DNA of 14,725 bases from Nitrososphaerales archaeon (GTDB taxonomy: Archaea > Thermoproteota > Nitrososphaeria > Nitrososphaerales > UBA57): positions 1 to 14,725 of the forward strand of contig JAKUSK010000016.1 in the NCBI GenBank assembly GCA_022449325.1. Reading direction: 5' to 3'. The position numbers and the translations under genes were made by a program. Below, piece after piece: positions 1 through 6,509 of the stretch. The notes beneath the pieces were generated by a model that saw nothing but the letters and a program-made list of their open reading frames with translations, did not search any database and was not told the origin of the DNA. Each line of letters starts with the position of its first letter. Position 1 is the stretch's first letter.

Positions 1-1
1 A

Positions 2-439
2 ATTTTTTCCTACGCCAAACATTCTGCTATACCAGAAAACGCAATCCTTTCCCTGATTCTTACCACATTGTTTAGTCTAGCTCTGCTCTCCACGTCATTT
101 GCACTCAGTTCCTTTTTCAAACGAAGCAATATGTCGAATATTGCATTCATCTTTCTATGGTTCTTGGTAGTGGGGTTGCTGGAATACTTCTTGGTTATCT
201 CTGAAATCAAACCCTGGTGGTCATTGACATATGCCGCAGGGGTTGTCGTATATATCTTCGAAATTCCCTATCCTAAGGACTCGATGATTGATATTCCATC
301 AATACTTGTTCCAGGACAATCACAAACAATAGTCAATTTCATTCCCGAGGTCAATCTAAGTGTGGGAGTATTCTTGATCTATATGATAGTCGGATTATTG
401 GTGTCAGTCTTGTTCTATAAACGCAAGCAGCTAACCTAA
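2..439 (+). CDS. C-terminal part of a probable ABC-2 type transporter permease (partial)
   Basis: The reading frame is open from the first bases of the window, so the gene starts upstream; about 145 residues are visible, ending at the TAA at 437-439. What is seen is a multi-pass membrane protein. A hydrophobic helix runs into ALSSFFKRS, then a second helix (FIFLWFLVVGLLEYFLVI), a hydrophobic stretch at WSLTYAAGVVVYIF, an extracytoplasmic loop of about 40 residues, and a final helix ending in the basic tail FYKRKQLT. This layout (short basic loop after a helix, long outer loop, last helix with a positive tail) matches the C-terminal half of ABC-2 permeases, which export drugs, polysaccharides or copper-related substrates with a separate ATPase. 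The ATPase gene is not in the window. The gene converges on the cupredoxin gene, with the two stop codons directly abutting. Substrate is unknown; another polytopic membrane protein is possible. Confidence 0.6.
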   Translation: MFSYAKHSAIPENAILSLILTTLFSLALLSTSFALSSFFKRSNMSNIAFIFLWFLVVGLLEYFLVISEIKPWWSLTYAAGVVVYIFEIPYPKDSMIDIPSILVPGQSQTIVNFIPEVNLSVGVFLIYMIVGLLVSVLFYKRKQLT

Positions 440-874
440 TTACGACACTCTGACTATTCCTGTCATTCCGTGGAACTTGATCATACACGAATAGAAATAA
501 GTTCCTGGAGTGTCAAAAGTAACGCTGTAAGTCTCTCCTGGCAGCAAAGTCTCATGGAAATATACCCCGCCATCAGACGTAACATTTGCACTAGATACTG
601 TATGGACTTCTGAATCAATGTTTGTCCAGGTTACTGTGTCCCCTAACTGTATGTTCAACATAGCAGGTGTGTATACAGACTTGCTTACTGCATCAACATG
701 AAATTCCTCAGGTGGTCTTCTTTCTTCCTCAACAATTTCTTTTTCCTCTGACTCACTCTCAGAATTTTGCTGAGGCAGAAAATTTGAATCTGGTAAACCT
801 AATACAATAACCCCCAATCCTATCACTACTGCAACGATTATTACAATAATTCTACGATCTTTTGAAAAACTCAA
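440..874 (-). CDS. membrane-anchored cupredoxin (plastocyanin/amicyanin-like blue copper protein)
   Basis: 144 residues. An N-terminal membrane anchor (about residues 9-30, IIVIIVAVVIGLGVIVLGLP) is followed by an acidic linker (SESESEEKEIVEEE) and a C-terminal cupredoxin domain from about residue 58. Candidate copper ligands are the His of EVHTV, and Cys, His and Met in the C-terminal loop YSCMIKFHGMTG, giving the His-Cys-His-Met set of type 1 copper proteins. The spacing in this loop is Cys-x4-His-x-Met, unlike the Cys-x2-His-x2-Met of amicyanin, so the site geometry may differ. Archaeal cupredoxins of this kind are expected outside the cytoplasmic membrane, carrying electrons between respiratory components; the exact partner cannot be read here. 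The start is a TTG at 872-874. It is the best available start because an in-frame stop lies just upstream at 899-901 and a TATA-like box lies about 30 bp upstream. Confidence 0.88.
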   Translation of the reverse strand: MSFSKDRRIIVIIVAVVIGLGVIVLGLPDSNFLPQQNSESESEEKEIVEEERRPPEEFHVDAVSKSVYTPAMLNIQLGDTVTWTNIDSEVHTVSSANVTSDGGVYFHETLLPGETYSVTFDTPGTYFYSCMIKFHGMTGIVRVS

Positions 875-900
875 TACACTATTGTCAGAAATTGATAATT

Positions 901-910
901 ATTATATTAT
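901..910 (-). promoter_or_regulatory. TATA-like box for the cupredoxin gene
   Basis: On the minus strand this reads ATAATATAAT, centred about 31 bp upstream of the TTG start at 874. That suits a leaderless or near-leaderless archaeal transcript. The region is AT-rich, so chance occurrence is possible. Confidence 0.4.
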
Positions 911-948
911 CTCAAATCTCAATAATTCCATACAAAAAGTGTTAATCC

Positions 949-1482
949 ATGAATAGTACATTTAGAATAGCCATATTTGCAACTGCCTTCGTAGTAATTC
1001 TTTCTTCATCTGCATTCATTTATCCATCAATTACTAGACCTGACGTAAGTCTAATTGTTTCTGTTGACGCCGAATTAAATGGAATTGCCGACGAATACAA
1101 CAAAGAATATCGTCCTATTCAAAGCGACGAACAGGGTATCATGGAAGAAGTTTTCGCTTTACGCATTGCAAACCTCGGCAAAGTCGATGTTAACGATGTA
1201 GTGATTAATCTTAATTTCGAACCAGTTAATGCTTGGTATTCTCTTGTATCCGTTGAACAAACATTTGGACCATCTACAACTATTTCCGACGACCAGGTTA
1301 TCGTAAATAAATTATCGGTAGACGAAACTGTTACAATAAAATACACAATATCCATGAATGCTAGTGCAATAGGATCTAATAACTTGCTTCAAAGAAAATC
1401 CCAAATCTACTTTACAGTCACTGCAGAAGAAAATCTCCGTATTTCTGACAATTTATTTAATGTTAGGTTACCTCCTTCGTAA
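949..1482 (+). CDS. membrane-anchored extracytoplasmic beta-rich protein of unknown function
   Basis: 177 residues. I do not recognise a named family. Residues about 5-27 (FRIAIFATAFVVILSSSAFI) form a signal peptide or N-terminal membrane anchor. The remainder has alternating hydrophobic/polar strands typical of an immunoglobulin-like or CARDB-like beta sandwich: VSLIVSVDAELNG, VFALRIANLGKVDVNDVVINL, then DETVTIKYTISM and QIYFTVTAEENLRISDN. The phrase IANLGKVDVNDVVINLNF resembles the 'statement of difference' strands in secreted archaeal adhesion domains, but there is no catalytic or metal motif. The ATG at 949 is the first start after a divergent intergenic region of 74 bp shared with the cupredoxin gene. 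The adjacent genes upstream and downstream also encode membrane-anchored outer-face proteins, suggesting a cell-envelope role. Confidence 0.75.
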   Translation: MNSTFRIAIFATAFVVILSSSAFIYPSITRPDVSLIVSVDAELNGIADEYNKEYRPIQSDEQGIMEEVFALRIANLGKVDVNDVVINLNFEPVNAWYSLVSVEQTFGPSTTISDDQVIVNKLSVDETVTIKYTISMNASAIGSNNLLQRKSQIYFTVTAEENLRISDNLFNVRLPPS

Positions 1483-1506
1483 ATTTTCTCCAGTAAATTA
1501 TATCTG

Positions 1507-1518
1507 TTTATATTATAC
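1507..1518 (+). promoter_or_regulatory. TATA box for the HxH membrane protein gene
   Basis: The sequence TTTATATTATAC is centred about 26 bp upstream of the GTG start at 1538. This is the spacing expected if transcription starts at the start codon (leaderless), and it supports GTG 1538 as the true start. Confidence 0.55.
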
Positions 1519-1537
1519 TTCATAATAATCTCACTTT

Positions 1538-2143
1538 GTGAGCAACGACAAGATCAATAAAAAACGCGAGAAAGATCAAAGAAGACAAGAACGTAAAAAA
1601 CAAAAGAAGCGATCCAAACAAATTCAACTTGTTAGAACTTACTCTATTTACGTCATTGCTATTGTTTTAATTGGTTACGGATTATTCTCAGTTGTATCTG
1701 GACCCCAAATTGGTCCAATGGGTTCAACACATGAACATCTTGACATTCTTGTTTACATTAACGGCGAAGCCTTGGACCTAAATCAATCACGTTATGCAAT
1801 GAAAAGTGGTTATGGACATATACATGGAGGAGAAGGTGACATAATGCATCTTCACGCAATTAACATACCTCTTAATTGGTTCATGGAATCACTTGATCTA
1901 GCCATTACAGAGGACTCGATCAATGTTCACGGTATTGAATATTCATCTAATGACGACGATGTATTCCTAATATTCGTAAATGGCGAAAACATTATCGACA
2001 CTGAATATATGTTGATGGACGAAGATAAAATTCTCATATATTACGGATCTGCTTCCGACGACGATATAGCTAATGCTTTAAGTCTAGTTCCTGATCGTGC
2101 AGAAGAAGTTAACGCATCACCAAATAAGGGCGAACAAGTCTAA
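1538..2143 (+). CDS. membrane-anchored protein with three HxH motifs, possible metal binding
   Basis: 201 residues with a GTG start supported by a TATA box 26 bp upstream. A strongly basic N-terminus (residues 8-30, about 15 Lys/Arg) precedes one membrane helix (about 34-54, TYSIYVIAIVLIGYGLFSVV). By the positive-inside rule the C-terminal domain lies outside. That domain carries three His-x-His pairs: HEH (65-67), HIH (94-96) and HLH (104-106), plus H131. The strands LDILVYINGEALDL and DVFLIFVNGENI look like a duplicated beta unit ending in INGE/VNGE, and DKILIYYG closes the fold; the tail is acidic and polar. From memory, similar proteins with HxH pairs and the phrase 'YGxE' at the end occur in other archaea without an assigned function. 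The HxH pattern in beta strands points to copper or zinc binding, which is inference. The neighbouring cupredoxin fits a copper-related theme. Confidence 0.78.
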   Translation: MSNDKINKKREKDQRRQERKKQKKRSKQIQLVRTYSIYVIAIVLIGYGLFSVVSGPQIGPMGSTHEHLDILVYINGEALDLNQSRYAMKSGYGHIHGGEGDIMHLHAINIPLNWFMESLDLAITEDSINVHGIEYSSNDDDVFLIFVNGENIIDTEYMLMDEDKILIYYGSASDDDIANALSLVPDRAEEVNASPNKGEQV

Positions 2144-2144
2144 C

Positions 2145-2423
2145 TTACATCTTTTTTATTTCTTCTTCGAACTCTGAGAAGAATGTAGATATCTTTGGTA
2201 CATCAAATTCACTCAAGATTGAATCTTTAGATTCTTTTGACAATAAGAATTCAAAACACGTTTTTATGAATTCTTCAGGTGTTTTACCATTTGCCAATTT
2301 TTGATGATAATCATGACTCATTCTTACTCTATGTTCTGTCTGACCTGACTCGTCTCTTACTTTTACTTGAAAAATCGCTCCACCACTGGATGATGAAAGC
2401 GTTTCTACAATAATTTCTGCCAT
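2145..2423 (-). CDS. small conserved protein of unknown function
   Basis: 92 residues from the ATG at 2421-2423; a GTG at 2430-2432 would add three residues, but the TATA-like box at 2451-2459 places the transcript start near 2429 and favours the ATG. The protein begins with a beta-strand region (AEIIVETLSSSSGGAIFQVKVRD), continues with SGQTEHRVRMSHDYHQKLA, and ends in two helices (TPEEFIKTCFEFLLSKE and SILSEFDVPKISTFFSEFEEEI). The pattern 'strand, T-E-H-x-V, D-Y-x-x-L, P-E-E-x-I, F-x-F-L-L-x-[KR]-E, S-I-L-x-x-F-D' is one I recall from small uncharacterised proteins widespread in archaea and bacteria. There is no signal peptide and no cysteine cluster, only one Cys, so it is probably cytoplasmic. 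It converges on the HxH gene, with one base between their stop codons. Confidence 0.8.
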   Translation of the reverse strand: MAEIIVETLSSSSGGAIFQVKVRDESGQTEHRVRMSHDYHQKLANGKTPEEFIKTCFEFLLSKESKDSILSEFDVPKISTFFSEFEEEIKKM

Positions 2424-2429
2424 TTTAAT

Positions 2430-2440
2430 CACTAATAGTG
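2430..2440. repeat. 11-bp perfect palindrome between promoter and start codon
   Basis: CACTAATAGTG reads the same on both strands around its central base. It lies between the TATA-like box (2451-2459) and the start codon (2423) of the small conserved gene, a position where a bound repressor would block initiation. It is short, so chance cannot be excluded. Confidence 0.4.
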
Positions 2441-2450
2441 AAAATTCTCC

Positions 2451-2459
2451 AAATTTAAG
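2451..2459 (-). promoter_or_regulatory. TATA-like box for the small conserved gene
   Basis: On the minus strand this reads CTTAAATTT, centred 32 bp upstream of the ATG at 2423. It lies between the end of the hydratase gene and this gene, implying that the small gene can be transcribed separately from the beta-oxidation operon. Confidence 0.4.
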
Positions 2460-2472
2460 AATTGTGAATTTC

Positions 2473-3264
2473 CTATTTTCCTTGGAATTTAGGCTGCCTT
2501 TTTTCCGTGAAACCCTTTATTCCTTCTTGAATATCCTCAGTTTTCACCAATTCTTTCATTGCTTCTACTTCTAAACCGAGTCCCTCTTCAAGAGTACTTT
2601 CATCGTTTCCTGCGTTGATTATTTCTTTTGCCGCTTTTATCGCCAATGGAGCTGCTCTTGATGCAATCTGTCTTACTATATCGGAAGCAGCACGTAATTC
2701 TTCACCGTCTGGAACTACTTTGTTTACCATACCTATTCTGTATGCTTCTTGCGCTGTAACAAATTGACCTGTAAAAATAAGTTCTTTAGCTTTTGATACA
2801 CCGACTAATCTACTCAATCTTTGTGTTCCACCCCATGCAGGTATTAACCCTAGATTAACTTCTGGTTGCGAAAATCTTGCTCTGTCTGACGAAATTCTAA
2901 TGTCACATGAAAGCGCCAATTCATTTCCACCTCCATATGCTGCACCGTTTATTGCAGCAACAACTGGTTTACCAACACCAGATAATTTCTTGAAAACCTT
3001 TTGTCCTAATTCAATCACTGCTAATACATCATTTGGATCAGTTAATTGCGCGAATGATTTTATGTCTGCACCTGCGCAAAATGCATTGTTTCCTCCTCCA
3101 GTTAATACTATTCCGACAATTTCTTTATTGTCAGATACATCGTCAATTACTTTATCCAATTGTTCTAAAACTGAAGAATTAAGAGCATTTACTGGTGGAT
3201 TGTCAACTGTGACTATTCCAATACCGTCTTCAATCCTTACTTTAACTAATTCATTTTCTGACAT
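2473..3264 (-). CDS. enoyl-CoA hydratase (crotonase family)
   Basis: 263 residues, the usual length for a single-domain crotonase. It should add water to trans-2-enoyl-CoA to give 3-hydroxyacyl-CoA in the cytoplasm. Visible motifs are the first oxyanion-hole segment FCAGADIKSF (62-71), the GAAYGGGNELALSCD segment (107-121) with Glu115, and FSQPEVNLGLIPAWGGTQRL (131-150) with Glu135. These match the two catalytic Glu residues of true enoyl-CoA hydratases, so this is unlikely to be an isomerase-only or decarboxylase relative. The ATG at 3262-3264 follows a strong AGGTGAT ribosome site overlapping the stop of the dehydrogenase gene, so the two genes are translated from one message. It is the last gene of the thiolase operon. 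It could work in beta-oxidation or as the crotonyl-CoA hydratase of the 3-hydroxypropionate/4-hydroxybutyrate cycle; the adjacent acyl-CoA dehydrogenases favour beta-oxidation. Confidence 0.95.
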   Translation of the reverse strand: MSENELVKVRIEDGIGIVTVDNPPVNALNSSVLEQLDKVIDDVSDNKEIVGIVLTGGGNNAFCAGADIKSFAQLTDPNDVLAVIELGQKVFKKLSGVGKPVVAAINGAAYGGGNELALSCDIRISSDRARFSQPEVNLGLIPAWGGTQRLSRLVGVSKAKELIFTGQFVTAQEAYRIGMVNKVVPDGEELRAASDIVRQIASRAAPLAIKAAKEIINAGNDESTLEEGLGLEVEAMKELVKTEDIQEGIKGFTEKRQPKFQGK

Positions 3265-3267
3265 CTA

Positions 3268-3274
3268 ATCACCT
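3268..3274 (-). promoter_or_regulatory. Shine-Dalgarno site of the enoyl-CoA hydratase gene
   Basis: On the minus strand this reads AGGTGAT, an exact match to the archaeal anti-Shine-Dalgarno region, three bases before the ATG. It overlaps the TGA stop of the dehydrogenase gene and fixes the hydratase start at 3264. Confidence 0.75.
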
Positions 3275-4243
3275 GTAATCGTAGAATCCTCTCTTAGTTT
3301 TCTTACCATAACGTCCAGCATGATAAAGCTTTCTTATAGTTTGTGAAGGTTGGCGCATAGTATTTCCACCTATCATCTTTCTTACTTCTTCTTCTACATG
3401 GTAAATCACATCTATTCCAACTAAATCTGATAGTTCAAACGGACCCATTGGCATACCTGCTCCAGCTTTCATTGCCAAGTCTATATCTCTCATAGAAGCT
3501 ACTCCTTCATCATAACAAGAGTATGCCTCATTCATCATTGCAAACAGAATCCTATTAACAAGGAATCCAGGAACTTCTTTCACTCTTATCGGTTGCATTG
3601 GATATCTGTGGTTTCTTATTGAGGACATAAAGTCAATCATATCATTTACTGTCTCTTCACTTGTCTCCATGCCAGGTATTACTTCTACTAGTGGCAATGT
3701 AACAGGAGGGTTGAAAAAATGAACACCAACCACTCTTTCTGGTCTATTAGTTACTGACGCAATCTCTGTGACAGACAACGACGAAGTATTTGTAGCCAAT
3801 ATCGCATGTGAAGGAGTATTCTTATCCAGTTCAGCAAAGACTTGTTTCTTTAAATCTACGGTTTCTAATACTGCCTCAATTACAAGATCTACATCATTGA
3901 ATTCTTTGTAATCGGTTGTCGTTTGTATCTTGTCCATTGCTTCTTTTTTCATATCTTCATTAAATTTTGGTTTCAACGTTTCTTTTATCTTATTTTTTTG
4001 TTCGTCAGTTAATTGTATCTGATTTGTTTTTTCAATTCTTTCTATTTCTTTATCTGCACGTGTAACATTAAATTCCAATAAACTATCCAAGTTATTCTCT
4101 ACATTTTCACGTGCTTTTTTCAAATACTCTTCAGAAATATCTTTTATGATTACTTCTTTGCCATTGATGGCCATTATATCTGCGATTTGGCTACCCATTG
4201 CTCCTCCGCCTACTACGCCCACACGTTTTACAAATAATACCAT
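3269..4243 (-). CDS. 3-hydroxyacyl-CoA dehydrogenase (3-hydroxybutyryl-CoA dehydrogenase family)
   Basis: 324 residues from the ATG at 4241-4243; a TTG at 4252 would add three. It oxidises 3-hydroxyacyl-CoA to 3-oxoacyl-CoA with NAD(P). The Rossmann motif is GVVGGGAMGSQIA (GxGxxG, residues 12-17). The C-terminal domain shows VHFFNPP with catalytic His175, Glu187 in LVEVIPG, and VPGFLVNRIL with Asn230. The nucleotide-domain motif TNTSSLSVTEIA is intact, and the protein ends in the family's usual GRYGKKTKRGFYDY. Family members of this single-unit type are usually about 280-290 residues; the excess lies in a charged, helix-forming insertion at about 62-108, rich in Lys and Glu. It sits 33 bases after the DUF35 gene and its stop overlaps the ribosome site of the hydratase gene. 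The role is either beta-oxidation or the 3-hydroxybutyryl-CoA step of the archaeal hydroxybutyrate cycle. Confidence 0.94.
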   Translation of the reverse strand: MVLFVKRVGVVGGGAMGSQIADIMAINGKEVIIKDISEEYLKKARENVENNLDSLLEFNVTRADKEIERIEKTNQIQLTDEQKNKIKETLKPKFNEDMKKEAMDKIQTTTDYKEFNDVDLVIEAVLETVDLKKQVFAELDKNTPSHAILATNTSSLSVTEIASVTNRPERVVGVHFFNPPVTLPLVEVIPGMETSEETVNDMIDFMSSIRNHRYPMQPIRVKEVPGFLVNRILFAMMNEAYSCYDEGVASMRDIDLAMKAGAGMPMGPFELSDLVGIDVIYHVEEEVRKMIGGNTMRQPSQTIRKLYHAGRYGKKTKRGFYDYR

Positions 4244-4276
4244 TATAATCAACTCGTATTGTATTCGATTTAACTC

Positions 4277-4657
4277 TTATTCAGATATCTTCTCAAAAAC
4301 CATTCCAGGTTTGTATGACTTTACAAGTTTTACCTTCTGACCTATTTTTAATTCTTCTTTTGAAGATATGAATGGTATCCATCCTGTAATTCTTATTTTC
4401 TTATCAAGTTCCACAATTACCCAAGCATATGGAACTTCGTTTACAAAAGGATCTGGCGCAACAGTTTGAATCGTATAAGTTACTATTTTACCAACATTGT
4501 TTATTTCTTTAATTTCTAATTTACTGCTTCCACAATTTCCACATAATGCTTGTACAGAAACTCCAGATTCATTACAATCAATACAATTATATGATTTGAT
4601 TATACCATCTCTAGTTGCATCAATTATATCATTTACAAAAAGAGCTTCATCAGTCAT
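4277..4657 (-). CDS. DUF35 zinc-ribbon/OB-fold partner of the thiolase
   Basis: 126 residues. The start is the ATG at 4655-4657, one base after the thiolase stop; longer in-frame readings would overlap the thiolase and are unlikely. An N-terminal helix (about 8-21) is followed by a zinc ribbon with Cys25-x2-Cys28 and Cys39-x2-Cys42, then a beta-rich OB fold (about 50-126) beginning GKIVTYTIQTVAPDPF and including AWVIVELDKKIRITGW. DUF35 proteins accompany SCP-x type thiolases. In methanogen and related archaeal systems one bridges acetoacetyl-CoA thiolase and HMG-CoA synthase, passing the intermediate between active sites. No HMG-CoA synthase is present here, so the expected role is to bind the adjacent thiolase and acyl-CoA, either holding the complex together or channelling intermediate. 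The tight spacing with the thiolase gene supports a stoichiometric complex. Confidence 0.92.
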   Translation of the reverse strand: MTDEALFVNDIIDATRDGIIKSYNCIDCNESGVSVQALCGNCGSSKLEIKEINNVGKIVTYTIQTVAPDPFVNEVPYAWVIVELDKKIRITGWIPFISSKEELKIGQKVKLVKSYKPGMVFEKISE

Positions 4658-4658
4658 A

Positions 4659-5816
4659 CTATTCACTCTCAAAAATATGCACTGCACAACTTCCACCAGT
4701 TGCACCTACATTATGTGTTAATCCAATTCTTGCATCATCTACTTGACGTTTACCTGCTTTACCAGTTAACTGTTCGAATACTTCAACAATTTGTCCTACT
4801 CCAGTTGCCCCCACGGGATGACCCTTTGACTTTAAACCGCCAGAAGGATTGACAGGAATCTCACCCTTTAACGTAGTTCTTCCTTCAACGACGGCTTTTG
4901 CTGCTTCCCCTTTATCAAATATTCCTAAATCTTCCATTGCAATTATCTCTGCAATCGTAAAACAATCATGTACTTCTGCGAAATCAAGATTTTTTACACT
5001 GATGTCTGCTTGTCTTAATGCCTCTCTAGACGCTCTAATTGTAGATTCTAGACTCGACATGTTCTTCCTGGTATGCAATGAACCAGATCCACCAGATCTG
5101 CCAGAACCTTTTATTGAAATCTTTTTTTCTAATCCATTTTTATTCATAAATTCTTCACTTGCAATAATTGCAGCAGCTGCACCATCAGAAAACGGACAAG
5201 CATCAAATAATTTCAACGGATCAGCTACTATTGGAGACTTTAACACATCATCAACTGTAATTTTCTTCTGAATATGCGCCTTCTCATTAAATATTCCATT
5301 ATTGTGATTTTTTACCGCAACTGCAGCTAATTCTTCTTCTGTCGTGCCATATTCATGCATATGAGCTCTGGCCATTGCAGCATAAAGTCCTGGAAAAGAC
5401 GCACCTGAACAGCCTTCAAATAAATAATCACCTCCATATGAGAAATATGTCGTAGCAGTCAAAGTGTCCAAGTGACTTACTTTTTCTGTTCCCGTGATTA
5501 ACATGACATCATAGAAACCAGAAGCAACATTGACATATGCTTCTCTAAATGCTGAACCTCCACTGCAACATGCTGCTTCTATTGTGGATGACGGAGCATG
5601 AGGAATTCCCAAACTACTCATTAACAAAGGACCTAAATGCCCCTGTTTTTCTGCCATACCGAATGCGTTTGCAACAAATGCTGCTTGAATGTCTTGCGGT
5701 TTTATTCCAGCGTTTTCTATTGCATTCTTTGATGCTAACATAGACAAATCTCTAGCAGTTAATTTTGATTTTCCGTATGTTGTTCCTGCCGCACCAAGCA
5801 GAAATACTTTATTCAT
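4659..5816 (-). CDS. SCP-x type thiolase (acetyl-CoA acetyltransferase family)
   Basis: 385 residues, normal for the SCP2/SCP-x branch of thiolases. It should cleave 3-oxoacyl-CoA with CoA to acetyl-CoA and a shortened acyl-CoA, or act on acetoacetyl-CoA. Motifs in order are EAACCSGGSAF (80-90), where Cys83 aligns with the nucleophile in a Cys-x-[ST]-G pattern; EVHDCFTIAE (281-290) with His283; NPSGGLKSKGHPVGATG (323-339) with His333; and LTHNVGATGGSC (366-377). The ATG at 5814-5816 is the first codon of the operon and lies 26 bp downstream of a TATA box, suggesting a leaderless message. The DUF35 gene follows with a one-base gap, as is typical for this branch. In the context of hydratase, dehydrogenase and divergent acyl-CoA dehydrogenases, 3-ketoacyl-CoA thiolysis is the most likely job. 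A biosynthetic acetoacetyl-CoA role is the alternative. Confidence 0.93.
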   Translation of the reverse strand: MNKVFLLGAAGTTYGKSKLTARDLSMLASKNAIENAGIKPQDIQAAFVANAFGMAEKQGHLGPLLMSSLGIPHAPSSTIEAACCSGGSAFREAYVNVASGFYDVMLITGTEKVSHLDTLTATTYFSYGGDYLFEGCSGASFPGLYAAMARAHMHEYGTTEEELAAVAVKNHNNGIFNEKAHIQKKITVDDVLKSPIVADPLKLFDACPFSDGAAAAIIASEEFMNKNGLEKKISIKGSGRSGGSGSLHTRKNMSSLESTIRASREALRQADISVKNLDFAEVHDCFTIAEIIAMEDLGIFDKGEAAKAVVEGRTTLKGEIPVNPSGGLKSKGHPVGATGVGQIVEVFEQLTGKAGKRQVDDARIGLTHNVGATGGSCAVHIFESE

Positions 5817-5836
5817 AATAACTACCCGGTTTTGCA

Positions 5837-5846
5837 GAATAAAAAG
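5837..5846 (-). promoter_or_regulatory. TATA box of the thiolase-DUF35-dehydrogenase-hydratase operon
   Basis: On the minus strand this reads CTTTTTATTC, centred 26 bp upstream of the thiolase ATG at 5816, in the 36-bp gap after the rhomboid gene. The spacing implies transcription starting at or next to the ATG. Confidence 0.55.
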
Positions 5847-5852
5847 TAATTA

Positions 5853-6434
5853 CTAGGATTTGTGTGTTGACCACTGTTTGTATATTCCTAATACTGCTCC
5901 AACTGTTAATCCAGTAAAATGCGAAAGGTAATTGATACTTGATCCTAGTAACACAGGTGAATGTATGAAAATTATAAACGCGAAAAATAATAGTTTTGTA
6001 TTTTTTTCATTCCAATTCAGAATTGTAAATGTAGTAACTATTCCGAAAATTGCTCCCGAGGCACCAGCAGAAATAATTGTTCCCAAAAATAAGTTTGTAA
6101 AACTAGTGGAAATACCTGTTACTAGAAATACTATGATTACAAATAATCCATTAGAAATCTTTTCTAACCTAATTCCGTAAAACCATAAAGCAATCATATT
6201 CAATACAAAATGTAAAATTGCAATATGAACAAACATTTTTGTAACAAATTGATACAGATTCTCACCTGAAAAAATTAATTGATTTACTTGCGCGAATCGG
6301 AATAAATTATCACTCTTAATACAGAACATTCTCCATGGTATATCCCCACAAACTGTGCTTCCGAGTATAACATTAAGAATAAGAAAAACCAAAAAATTTA
6401 TTCCTAATAATAAATATGTTCCATTAATCTTCAT
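5853..6434 (-). CDS. rhomboid family intramembrane serine protease
   Basis: 193 residues from the ATG at 6432-6434. In-frame codons continue upstream to an ATG at 6497, but the added stretch is polar and overlaps the intergenic region with the divergent gene, so the shorter form is preferred. The protein has about six membrane helices. Rhomboid hallmarks are VHIAILHFVLNMIALWFYG (69-87), with the conserved His75 and Asn79 of helix 2; SAGASGAIFG (122-131), with the GxSG nucleophile Ser126 in helix 4; and NYLSHFTGLTVGAVLG (168-183), with the partner His172 in helix 6. Both catalytic residues are present, so it should be an active protease cleaving single-pass membrane proteins within the membrane. 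The loop between helices 1 and 2 holds two Cys (29 and 38) that could form a disulfide. It lies upstream of and in line with the thiolase operon, which has its own promoter, so it is probably an independent gene. Confidence 0.9.
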   Translation of the reverse strand: MKINGTYLLLGINFLVFLILNVILGSTVCGDIPWRMFCIKSDNLFRFAQVNQLIFSGENLYQFVTKMFVHIAILHFVLNMIALWFYGIRLEKISNGLFVIIVFLVTGISTSFTNLFLGTIISAGASGAIFGIVTTFTILNWNEKNTKLLFFAFIIFIHSPVLLGSSINYLSHFTGLTVGAVLGIYKQWSTHKS

Positions 6435-6509
6435 TTTTACATTCACGTAATTATCTCGTACTAATAGAATATTTACTTGGATAAGATTATTATGCAATGA
6501 ATATACATT

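Noticed and set aside
4658..4705. Longer DUF35 reading overlapping the thiolase end
   Set aside because: The ATG at 4655-4657, one base after the thiolase stop, gives a standard-length DUF35 protein; the extension would be an out-of-frame reading of the thiolase C-terminus.
4849..5271. Long open frame on the plus strand inside the thiolase gene
   Set aside because: It is antisense to a clearly conserved thiolase and its translation has no recognisable motif.
6435..6497. N-terminal extension of the rhomboid protease
   Set aside because: The added 21 residues are not rhomboid-like and would place the start only 12 bases from the divergent ACAD gene, leaving no room for either promoter.
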